Assembly: GCA_900617975.1 (NCBI GenBank)
Contig: UZAE01001999.1
Span: forward strand, 1-10,679
Source of the DNA: Rodentolepis nana
Taxonomy: Eukaryota; Platyhelminthes; Cestoda; Cyclophyllidea; Hymenolepididae
Direction: 5' to 3'
Length of the DNA stretch: 10,679 nucleotides
Under the pieces are notes generated by a model, which was given only the letters and a program-made list of their open reading frames with translations, ran no database searches and was not told the origin of the DNA. Of this stretch, positions 1-7,494 are shown in pieces. The position numbers and the translations under genes are program-made. The number at the start of each line of letters is the position of its first letter. Position 1 is the stretch's first letter.

Positions 1-306
1 CTTACCTCCACGTGGTGCACCCCGGGCAACGTATTCTCATGCGTCAAATAAGTATATAAGGCAAAAGTTGACTTCCGACTTCATACTACCATGACCACAC
101 TGTACGTCATATTCGACTTCTTTCACAGTACTCACCTCACCTTTTTTCTACCTTTGTGTCTGTCTGTCTCTTTTACGTCTGTAAATCATTAGTCTGTCCC
201 CCTCTCGACTTTTTGGCACTTTGATGTTCATTTTCCTTTCTATGAAGCCCGAAGTCAACTAAAGTGCTAATGATACCTATCATAACGCCTGCCATTTGAA
301 ATATAT
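1..306 (+). mobile_element. SINE-like repeat, copy 1 (5' end cut by window)
   Basis: This is a copy of the window's dominant interspersed repeat. It lacks about the first 15 bases of the family, which lie outside the window. It opens at CTTACCTCCACGTGGTGCAC and runs through the head, the B-box-like ATTCGACTTC near 111-120, a pyrimidine-rich middle with a T6 run, and the conserved end TAACGCCTGCCATTTGAA at 283-300. A short AT tail follows. The internal inverted repeat is perfect here: AGTTGACTTC at 66-75 and GAAGTCAACT at 251-260. The head differs from its relatives near 41-63, where the GGCAAAAAGTC segment is rearranged. No target-site duplication can be tested because the 5' flank is missing. 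Membership of the family is seen directly; the SINE label is inferred from complete copies. Confidence 0.85.
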
Positions 307-308
307 AC

Positions 309-720
309 TTTTAAAATAATTACTTTTAATAATGCTCCAGTGTCAAAAACTCGAGATTTTGACCGCATAGGATAGTACTTTTTTGATAAAAATGTATATA
401 TTATACTGACTTTAGCTTGTGAATGATGATCCATCATTTAACTTCATTCTCCTGCTCTCAAGCATTAAAACTGTTTCTCCTCCTCCTCCTCCTCCTCCAA
501 TAAACACAATACAAACAAAGGACACATGGGCTGTGAACTCCTCCCATTAATAATTTACTACCAATTTAATTGTTAAAACAATCGATTAACTCTTTTCATG
601 TTGCTAACAGAGAGCTAGGAACCGTACAATCTGAAATGGTAAAAAATGGCATCCTATAACTGCTAATTTGTTAGCTTAAATCTGCCAAATATATAGGTAG
701 ATGAGGAGAGTTCATTGAAA
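309..720. other. AT-rich unique sequence with a (TCC)7 tract
   Basis: No gene, RNA or family copy is visible here. The only clear structure is a TCC trinucleotide tract at 478-498. The rest is AT-rich with frequent stops in all frames. Confidence 0.6.
478..498. repeat. (TCC)7 microsatellite
   Basis: Seven uninterrupted TCC units are read directly. No associated gene is seen. Confidence 0.9.
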
Positions 721-1111
721 TGTTACTTGTTGAGGAAGTAACAGTCAGGAATAGTGTTCCAGGAATTATTCGAGATGTCACTGATGGAAGGGCTCATTAA
801 CGAGGTTGGACAAATAAATTAATTCACTTATGCAAAGGCTCGAGAAAGCGAATGCCCTGAAGTGTCGTAAGTTTGTGGGACACGTTATCGCTCTGCGTGT
901 CATCGTATGCCTGCATATCTGCTCGCCAGGATTGGGAGGTGCGGCCATACAACTCTGTGTGCAGCGACCGTACAAACAGTGACCAATCATCAACCTGTGT
1001 TTAACCTAATCCCCCATCATGATCATGAGTAGCCCCCTGCGTGTACACACTTGATCCGCAATATACGTCCTGAATAAACGTGCTCCGTGCTACACGTCTG
1101 TTTCCTTTATA
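721..1111 (+). other. GC-richer island, possible LTR fragment or UTR-like sequence
   Basis: This stretch is visibly richer in G and C than its surroundings, especially 830-1110. It begins with TG and a perfect hairpin, TGTTACTT (721-728) and AAGTAACA (736-743), around a 7-base loop. Near its right end an AATAAA signal at 1073-1078 is followed by an inverted repeat, ACGTG (1078-1082) and CACGT (1093-1097). A TG start, a late polyadenylation signal and a nearby hairpin recall an LTR. However, I see no matching CA end, no flanking 4-6 bp duplication and no second LTR. A minus-strand open frame at 778-993 has no recognisable domain and I do not call it a gene. It could equally be an old exon or UTR. 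Confidence 0.2.
1017..1028. repeat. 12-bp perfect palindrome
   Basis: TCATGATCATGA reads identically on both strands. It lies inside the GC-richer island. It may be chance or a protein-binding site; nothing else supports a function. Confidence 0.4.
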
Positions 1112-1521
1112 GCTGGGCTATGGCTTAGCTAGTTCTGGGAGTCTAGCTAGATGTTGGAGAATCTGCCATAGAGATTTCTGAGTCAGTCAGGCTTTAATAA
1201 AGTAGCAATCCGCTACAAGTTGCCTACGAAACTATAAATTAATAAAAGCGAAATTTATTTCTTTCGGAAGATCCAACAAAAATAAGACGTGCATTTTTAT
1301 AGTAGACTAAGTTTTAAACTGCTAAAATTGAGCTGCATTCAATGGAGGGACATTAGATGGGAATAACTTTGTGATACAAATACAATTTGTCAATCAATGA
1401 AATTTAAATCAATTTACAGTTTTCATCCAGACATTAGGTGCCCATCAAAAAACCAGACGCGTATATTTTTATATTAATCTCCAAAATTCCCACTAAGGGT
1501 GGAGTATTTATTATTATTAGT
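1112..1521. other. AT-rich unique sequence before copy 2
   Basis: There is no supported gene. A cluster of TAGCT/CTAGCTAG words lies at about 1110-1150, and a second AATAAA occurs near 1195-1202. The right end becomes a TTA-rich run (about 1508-1519) that adjoins the insertion site of copy 2. Confidence 0.5.
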
Positions 1522-1532
1522 ATTATCATTAC

Positions 1533-1831
1533 GGGGTGTGCGATAGACTTACCTCCAAGTGGTGCACCCTGGGAAACGTATACTCATACGGCAAAAAGTT
1601 GACTTCTCACTTTAAAATACCACGACCCCCCTGGTTGTCATATTCGACCCCTTCACAGTACTCAGCTTACCCTACTCTCAATAATTGTGTCTGTCTCTTT
1701 TACATCAGCAAATCACTATTCGGTCCCCTTCTTGATTTTTTCCCTTTTTGATGTTTCTCCCCTCTGTGAAGTTTGAAGTCAGCTAAGGGCTAATTATAAC
1801 TATCAAAACGCCTGCCATTTGAAATAACTAA
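1533..1831 (+). mobile_element. SINE-like repeat, copy 2
   Basis: This is a complete copy from GGGGTGTGCGATAGACTTAC to GCCATTTGAAATAACTAA. It is flanked by an exact 10-bp direct repeat, ATTATCATTA, at 1522-1531 and 1832-1841, with one extra C before the element. Compared with relatives it lacks about 15 bases between the GGCAAAAAGT and TTGACTTC motifs (about 1600), and its E-box is mutated (CCAAGTGG instead of CCACGTGG). The insertion lies between a TTA-rich run and an ATT/ACT microsatellite. A 71-codon open frame at 1536-1751 follows the repeat and is not evidence for a gene. Confidence 0.9.
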
Positions 1832-1837
1832 ATTATC

Positions 1838-1863
1838 ATTATTATTATTACTACTACTACTAC
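1838..1863. repeat. (ATT)4 then (ACT)4 microsatellite next to copy 2
   Basis: Four ATT units (1838-1849) pass directly into four ACT units (1850-1861). The tract begins inside the right target-site duplication of copy 2. Confidence 0.85.
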
Positions 1864-2210
1864 GGGAAGTGACTAATTGTCTTTTAACCAATTTAAAGAC
1901 ATTGTAGCAAAATAGGAACAGGAGAGAGGGGGGAGAGAGATGGAAGGACAGATTGTATCAGGACTAATTTTAGGCGTGGAGGCTGCTTCTTCAATGATAC
2001 TGACAAGTGTGGTGAAAAAAAATAAATTAAAATGAATTGAGAAAGAGAGAAAGTAATATTGTGTTCGCTATAGGCGTCTATCCTTTCTGCTTGAATGGAT
2101 AGTCATGGCTGAAGTCAAACTCATCTGTACCTTTTCAATTGTTAACCAGAGGGTCCAAAACATCGGCGAAGGCGTGGGAGATAAAATAGACAACGCAGAT
2201 GAAGTTGAAG

Positions 2211-2229
2211 GAGAGAGAGAGAGAGAGAG
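2211..2229. repeat. (GA)9 microsatellite
   Basis: Nine GA units plus a final G are read directly. Confidence 0.9.
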
Positions 2230-2353
2230 TAATAATAGAAAGATGAGTTGTCTAGTGTACCGAGCGAATGGTGCCTTTGAAAGTGCAGTCTCCGCTCTGC
2301 TCCGTTGCTTGAAATGACAGAGCTTGAAAGTTGGTTTGAGTAATTGTTTGCAA

Positions 2354-2406
2354 CCCCCACCCCCCCCCCCCCCCTCGGTTTTAATATTTTGGGGTTAAGG
2401 GGGGGG
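2354..2406. repeat. C15 run facing a G8 run (hairpin / G-quadruplex candidate)
   Basis: C5 at 2354-2358 and a C15 homopolymer at 2360-2374 are followed after a short AT-rich spacer by GGGG (2391-2394) and G8 (2399-2406). The C and G blocks can pair as a hairpin, and either G-rich strand could form stacked quartets. The C15 length may be affected by sequencing error. Confidence 0.7.
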
Positions 2407-2860
2407 ATGTGGAAATTAGGTTTGGCTTTTTATGTGCCTATTATAGACCATTGTGTGTAGGCGGTATTTTTAATTTTGAAAATTAATAGAGAAGAGAGAG
2501 GAGCATCGGAATAGATGGCAACCAATTTATAAAATTATAAATAAATAAACGGTAATAAAGTTTTGGAAGAGGGAATCATATCAGTGCAACTGAACTGATC
2601 TTCACGATTTGGCGGCCCCACTTTATATTACTGACTTTCAAAAAAATGTGCAGTAATTTAAAAATTGAAAATAGACAATTGGAGCATAGGTGATAGGAGA
2701 TGCATCTTGGGCCAACTGAATAGCGTTAACTAGCTTTTAGAAAGTAACTTAGAAGCTAAATCTAGTAGTAGACCAGAGTTGAAGTCATGATGAATTGTTT
2801 TGCAGCAAAACATCTCTTTTTCCATTGAAGAAATGTGACATACTCAGCCTTAGATCAAGG

Positions 2861-3169
2861 TTTAGTTATTTCAAATGGCAGTCATTTTGATAGTAAACAT
2901 TGGTCCTTTAGTTTACTTCGGGCTTCACAGAGGGGAGGAACATCAAATTAAGAAAAATTCGAGAAGGGGAACAGATGAGGGATTCACAGATGTAAAAGTG
3001 GTAAACAGGCACAACGGCAGAGTATAAGTAGGTTGAGTACTGTGGAAGTGGTTGAATATGACATGGAGTCTGGCCATGGTAGTTTGAATTCAACTGCCGG
3101 TTTATAGGCCTGCCGTATGAGTTATGTTGCCCACGATGCACCACGTAGAGGTAAGTCTATCGCACACCC
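2861..3169 (-). mobile_element. SINE-like repeat, copy 3
   Basis: This is a complete copy in reverse orientation. Its tail and 3' end are at the left (TTATTTCAAATGGCAGTC, from about 2866) and its 5' head at the right (GTAAGTCTATCGCACACCC, ending at 3169). It has lost one unit of the GACTTC direct repeat: the family reads GAAGTCAGAAGTCAAC, whereas this copy reads GAATTCAAC near 3090. The E-box is mutated to CACGTA. A degenerate target-site duplication is possible, CTTAGATCAAGG (2849-2860) against CTTAAATAAAAG (3172-3183), 9 of 12 matching. The minus-strand open frame at 2908-3144 lies wholly inside the repeat and is not called as a gene. Confidence 0.88.
3151..3156 (+). promoter_or_regulatory. 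Consensus-like 5' splice site in antisense of copy 3
   Basis: AGAG then GTAAGT gives a strong donor match on the + strand, contributed by the reverse-oriented repeat. Whether any transcript uses it is unknown. Confidence 0.3.
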
Positions 3170-3183
3170 ATCTTAAATAAAAG

Positions 3184-3598
3184 CAATCAGAAGGAATGGG
3201 TATACAACAGTTGGTGCGCAGTTGAACTAGGCGGTCTACGTACCTAGGCTTCTAAAACCTAGATATATAAAGATTTTAAGATGGGGAAAAACTCCCTTGA
3301 TGCTGGAAAAGTGAGGTTAGAATTAAGAGAGGGGAGTGTGTGTGTGTGTGCGCGCAGCAGAAATTAAAAAGGTAGTTGAGGTGCTGAAGACAGTAGCTGG
3401 AAGGAGATGAGTTGGCTTATGAGCCTAGCTAGAGAAAGTTTTAAATGAGACTAAATGAAAGTAAAGGAACATACTGCTGTGGGGTGGAAATCGGTAAAAA
3501 AGAAATCAGGCCAAGTAGTCTGTGTATTTTTCTCCCTAAATAATGATGAAAATTTCGAAATAGCATCTACTCATTTTCAAACCTTGAACACTTTTGCG
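3184..3598. other. Unique spacer with GT/CG tract
   Basis: No gene is seen. The only notable structure is an alternating purine-pyrimidine tract at 3336-3355. Confidence 0.5.
3336..3355. repeat. (GT)nCGCGC alternating tract, Z-DNA candidate
   Basis: A GT run (3336-3350) passes directly into CGCGC (3351-3355), giving 20 bases of strict purine-pyrimidine alternation. Such tracts are known to favour Z-DNA under supercoiling. Confidence 0.75.
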
Positions 3599-3607
3599 AC
3601 TCTGACT

Positions 3608-3921
3608 GTGCGATAGACTTACCTTCACGTGGTGCACCCTGGGCAACGTATACTCATACGGCAAAAAAACAGTCTGTTAACCGGCCATTGACTTCTCACT
3701 TCAAACTACCATCACCCCACTCTATGCCATATTCGACCCCTTCCACAGTACTCACCTCACCTTTTTTCTACTTTTGTGTCTGCTTCTTTTACATCTTTAA
3801 ACCACTCTTCTGTCCCCCCCCTCTCGAATTTCTTTCACTCTGATGTTCCTCCCCCTCTGTGAGGCCTGAAGTCAACTAAATGGCTGATGGCAACCATCAA
3901 AACGCCTGCCATTTGATATAA
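3608..3921 (+). mobile_element. SINE-like repeat, copy 4
   Basis: This is a near-complete copy starting at GTGCGATAGACTTACC and ending at GCCATTTGATATA. It lacks the leading GGG of the family. An exact 9-bp direct repeat, ACTCTGACT, flanks it at 3599-3607 and 3922-3930. The tail is almost absent, so the right duplication sits directly after GATATAA. It shares with copy 5 a TTCACGTGG head, ACATCTTT in the middle, AACCATCAAAACG, and TTTGATATAAA at the end. A T6 run and a C-rich run (CCCCCCC) lie in the pyrimidine-rich middle. No coding potential is called. Confidence 0.92.
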
Positions 3922-3930
3922 ACTCTGACT

Positions 3931-4590
3931 TTACCTAAGCACATCATACTTACCCATGATTCAAGGTCTTCTCGCAGTATTCAAATAATAAAATGCCTTA
4001 AAATGATGAATTTCTTTGTAAGCGTGAGATTAATCTATATATTCTTCCAAATAATATTCAATTCTTATATGCCTTCAGATTGTAGATCCATAATAACGTT
4101 GCTCTTTATTTTCATAATGCTATGCTTATTGGTTGGACGTCTACTTATTTTTTTTAAAGCAAAAAAAGCGAAAATTCATTTCCAGGAATCTCTAAGCGAA
4201 ATTTGATAGCCCTTTGATAGTCAAAGCGAGGCCCTATTAAGAAAGCCATAAAGCACTTATTCGAGAGGAGAAAAAAAAGGGTGAATCAAACTATTCGAAA
4301 TAAGGTACTGGCTAATGGGGAAATGATAATTTGGCAGTGGTATGAGCAAGTGGATAAGAACAGAATGAAGTAAACTCTCTCGCAACTGAGAAGGTCATTG
4401 AATAGAATCGGAGGACAAATCACCAGGTGAAGAATTTCACTATTTTTATTTCTTAATGAAATGATGATTTAAAAAAGCTTGATTATAAGATTTCGGCAAC
4501 AACCTCTCTCTCTCTCTCTCTCTCTCTCTTAAATTCGCCTTTCAACACTAAAATAAAAAATTAAATCCGTGTCACGATGCACGTATCATA
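3931..4590. other. AT-rich unique spacer between copies 4 and 5
   Basis: A 67-codon + frame (4003-4206) encodes mostly Ile, Leu and Phe, as AT-rich random DNA often does. A 49-codon stretch just after it also lacks any known motif. I call neither a gene. The (CT)13 tract at 4504-4529 is the only clear repeat. Confidence 0.5.
4504..4529. repeat. (CT)13 microsatellite
   Basis: Thirteen uninterrupted CT units are read directly. Confidence 0.92.
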
Positions 4591-4601
4591 AATTTCATTT
4601 T

Positions 4602-4921
4602 GGGGTGCGCGATAAACTTACTTTCACGTGGTGCACCCTAGGCAACGTATACTCATGCGGCAAAAAAGTCAATAAACCGGTAGTTGACTTCTGACTTCAA
4701 ACTACCATTACCCCACTGTATGCCATATTCGACTACTTCACAGCACTCACCTAACCTTTTTCTACCTCTGTGTCTGTCTCTTTTACATCTTTGAATCTCT
4801 CTTCTTCTCCCCCTTTCGAATTTTTCTCACTTTGATGTTTCTTTCCCTCTGTGAAGCCAGAAGTCAACAAAAGGGCTACTGATAACCATCAAAACGCCTG
4901 CCATTTGATATAAAATAAATC
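4602..4921 (+). mobile_element. SINE-like repeat, copy 5
   Basis: This is a complete copy from GGGGTGCGCGATAAACTTAC to GCCATTTGATATAAAATAAAT. An exact 11-bp direct repeat, AATTTCATTTT, flanks it at 4591-4601 and 4922-4932; a following G matches too but belongs to the element on the left. The internal inverted repeat has nine perfect pairs: AGTTGACTTC at 4682-4691 against GAAGTCAAC at 4860-4868. It shares subfamily bases with copy 4, but its target-site duplication is different, so the two are separate insertions and not a local duplication. The minus-strand open frame at 4876-5124 begins beyond the element and runs back into its end; it has no recognisable domain. Confidence 0.93.
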
Positions 4922-5373
4922 AATTTCATTTTGATAGATGCATCCGAAGTTTCAGTTTTCAATTTTTCATTTAATGATGGGAGGGGGGATTGAGAGCAAG
5001 CCAAAAAGGGACGATTTAGTAACGCTCTGAGGTGTACATTGCGATCTTTCGAACAATGAACTTCCAAAATATTTTTTTCAATGGCGAATTTTGGGAAGAA
5101 GCTAGCTCTACAAAACTCTATCATTACTAAATTAAAACAGCCTTACACAATTGGAATTTTTAATGGAGAATCAAGAATGGCTTATTCACGCTAATTTCAT
5201 CACCTCTAAATTGCGTCTTTATACCTTGGGGGATACGTGGCTAGTCCTCTACGTAGGAGCTCAGGAATTGGCATAAAAGGCCTTTGAAGGGGAGTATGAC
5301 CATTTGAATTACCGACTAACCACCGCGTCCACCCAGTTCTATTCCCAAATTACCGCTTAATTTGCCTTCCTAT

Positions 5374-5404
5374 TTATATATATACACACACATATCTATA
5401 TATT
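5374..5404. repeat. TA/CA-rich microsatellite
   Basis: Short runs of TATATA, CACACA and TATATA follow one another, a compound dinucleotide repeat. Confidence 0.8.
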
Positions 5405-5615
5405 AATTTCCAAAAACACCTACACATCTTTTTGGACCAAGTACCAGGGCCGTTAGAAATGGGGACAATTTAAATGTTGACAAACAATGCCATATTAAAA
5501 ACTTCCAATCTATTTTAAATTCAAAAATCTACTCTCAGTCCAAATTGAGATTCTTACACAATTAGAGATTAAATTGTGTTGCCAATTAAGGGAAAATCTC
5601 ACAATTGAAACGCCT

Positions 5616-5630
5616 GAAGCATCATGCTTC
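5616..5630. repeat. 15-bp palindrome with one-base centre
   Basis: GAAGCAT, a central C, and ATGCTTC are perfect inverted arms. It may be chance. Confidence 0.4.
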
Positions 5631-5829
5631 CACAGATTGTGTGATTTCACAACTCTCACCCCCCTTTGCACAATGAATTCAGTTGTTGAAAGCCCTGATC
5701 CACAGATATGGAACAACCTCAATTTTTTTTCATTTAACAGAACACCCTCTACAGTGTTTATTCATGCCATTGAGTAAGTGCATTTGAAACCCTTGTCTAC
5801 CTTGCGCCTGACCAAATTCCTTCCTGAAT

Positions 5830-6108
5830 GAGTTTCCGCGTGCTAAGAACCTACAAGACATCATGGGCTAAATTTTGTTCTAATTGATTTTCATATTTCT
5901 GGTCGGCATAAATCTTCACCAGTTTCTTCATCTTTATCATGAGATTTGAGTACGGGCTTCTTCTCTTCAGGAATGTCATCACCCATTATCTCAAATTCCT
6001 TCGACTGCTCTTTGTTTTTTACTTAATTTGGGAATTTCTGTACACTTCTGTTCACTCCTTCTAATCTCACTTTTGCTTCTTCCAATTCTAGCATTGGGAG
6101 GGCATACT
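5830..6108 (-). pseudogene. Possible degraded coding remnant
   Basis: Read on the minus strand from about 6108 downward, one frame gives a protein-like, charged stretch that contains LEEAKVRLEGVNRSVQKF. It meets an in-frame TAA near 6028, then continues in the same frame with a Lys/Glu/Asp-rich segment containing EIMGDDIPEEKKPVLKSHDK before a TGA near 5893. A +1 frame then stays open for about 25 more codons from there and includes KIYADQKYENQLEQNLAHDV. The residue mix looks less random than its surroundings, but purine-rich DNA on this strand produces Lys/Glu runs by chance. I recognise no family. It could be a decayed gene, exons split by introns, or noise. Confidence 0.2.
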
Positions 6109-6115
6109 TTGTAAT

Positions 6116-7486
6116 AGTACGACATTAAAACGTATTTACTAATCATTAGTTTCTCTCACTCATTTAGAGCTTTCTTTAAATGTAATACTTCTAATTGACA
6201 ATTTGACACATCTTGTCATTTTGAAACTCGAACAGTCTTATCGATTTATCTCTTTTCGGTCTCAATTTGCCAGCGCTTTGTAATGAGGTTCAAAGATAAG
6301 CATATATTTTTGAGCATGCAGTTTAAGATTCTTTTTCAAAAAGCGTATTTTAATAAATAAAGCCAAGCTTTTTTAAAAATATTGACGTCAATTTAATCGA
6401 CTTGATCATAGCTACAAGACCATAAAAGACAATTAAAGTCACAATAGTAAAAAAATCGATTGGCACACCAGCCCTGAATTTCGTGGGCATCATCCCCTCA
6501 AAAAATGCCTAATATCATATCCTGGCAACTGTGTCTCAAAGAATCGGATGTTACAGATGGAAATTATAGTATTGACTTCCATTAGAAATACCACGCAATC
6601 TGACTAAATTAATGAAGAAGAGGGTTTTCGATTGTCACATAGGATAAGAAAGTTTCTGGATGAGTTCAGTTAGGCGATATTCAAGGCCCATCTGATTAGT
6701 TAATGGAATTGGATGGTTCCCCTTGTCATTTCAATTTATGTATGTCATCTTAGTCCCATTATCTAATCAATCCCATTGGCAAATAGGAGCTAACTAGAAC
6801 TTCCTCAGGCAAGGCACTAAAACGCATCACCCGTTGTGACAACGATTGCATTTTTCAGTAGTTGCTTTCACGAGGAATAAATTGTCTTCTTTACGAACAA
6901 ACTAAAAAAATCATAAATAAATATTATTATTACTCCTTAGCGTTAAGTGAAAATTCAATTTAACTAGAGCAATAACCTAAAATTTCGGAATTAATTTTGT
7001 AAACCATTAATGAATATTAGTTTTTAACTATTTTCGAAATTTTTAATACTGGCCCCTTTTTGAGTAAAAGTACACGAAAATTATTTTAAAGAGCAAATGA
7101 ATGAAGTTTATTGGAAAGTAAATTTTTTTTGAGATTAATAATTCATTAATACTATGTGTTTTATCAAATGTACTAATGATTTAGATAAATTAAACTTTAC
7201 CAGTACGCTTTCAAATGGTGTTCAAACTGTTGAATTCTTAAACCAGTGAATAAATAAAAGCTATTGTTTTTTGCTGATTTGGTGTCAAAATGTGTGACCT
7301 CAAACTTTGCCCTCAAACACTTTTCCGCACTCACGGTTGGCAGCAATCAGCCGATTGATCAGCATAAGGGTCAAGTGTAATTATCTGCGAAAAATACCTT
7401 CAAGTGGGCTTCCTGCCAAATGCTGGAAATATATTGTATTTTGAGAAGCCGTTGAGTAGCAGAATTGCGCTCAATTCGATTTTAAC
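6116..7486. other. AT-rich unique sequence, no supported gene
   Basis: About 1.4 kb without a family copy, RNA gene or useful open frame. A 12-bp palindrome containing a CRE-like core lies at 6381-6392. The rest is AT-rich with scattered polyA-like AATAAA words. Confidence 0.5.
6381..6392. promoter_or_regulatory. CRE-like palindrome ATTGACGTCAAT
   Basis: A perfect 12-bp palindrome contains TGACGTCA (6383-6390), the known binding core of CREB/ATF bZIP factors. There is no neighbouring promoter or exon to support use. Confidence 0.25.
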
Positions 7487-7494
7487 TTTTGAGT

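Larger units (their letters stand above)
1864..2860. other. Unique sequence with several simple repeats
   Basis: No family copy and no convincing gene is present. Overlapping 70-72 codon open frames on opposite strands (2105-2317 + and 2142-2360 -) cross the (GA)n tract and match no protein I know. The stretch also holds the C15 and G8 runs near 2360-2406. From about 2410 to 2860 it is AT-rich and featureless to my eye. Confidence 0.5.
4933..5829. other. Unique sequence, no supported gene
   Basis: Open frames of 67-82 codons on both strands (4876-5124 -, 5510-5722 -, 5574-5777 +) overlap or show no recognisable motif. A slightly GC-richer patch at 5220-5340 has a TATA-like CATAAAAG near 5273 but no supporting exon. 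A TA/CA tract lies at 5374-5404. A palindrome, GAAGCATCATGCTTC, is at 5616-5630. Confidence 0.45.

Noticed and set aside
1..70. Possible U1 snRNA-derived head because of ACTTACCT
   Set aside because: Only eight bases match the U1 start and the following sequence does not resemble U1 stem-loop I.
778..993. 71-codon minus-strand frame in the GC-richer island
   Set aside because: Fewer AT-rich stop codons are expected in GC-richer DNA, and the peptide has no motif I know.
2105..2317. 70-codon + frame beginning MAEVKLICTF
   Set aside because: It crosses a (GA)n microsatellite, an opposite-strand frame of similar size overlaps it, and I recognise no family.
4003..4206. 67-codon + frame with a very hydrophobic product
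   Set aside because: Ile/Leu/Phe-rich translations are expected from AT-rich DNA. No recognisable family and no supporting promoter or splice context.
5265..5310. TATA-like CATAAAAG as a promoter
   Set aside because: No clear initiator at the expected distance and no downstream exon.
478..5404. Simple repeats considered as a CRISPR or structured tandem array
   Set aside because: They are ordinary microsatellites with no unique spacers.
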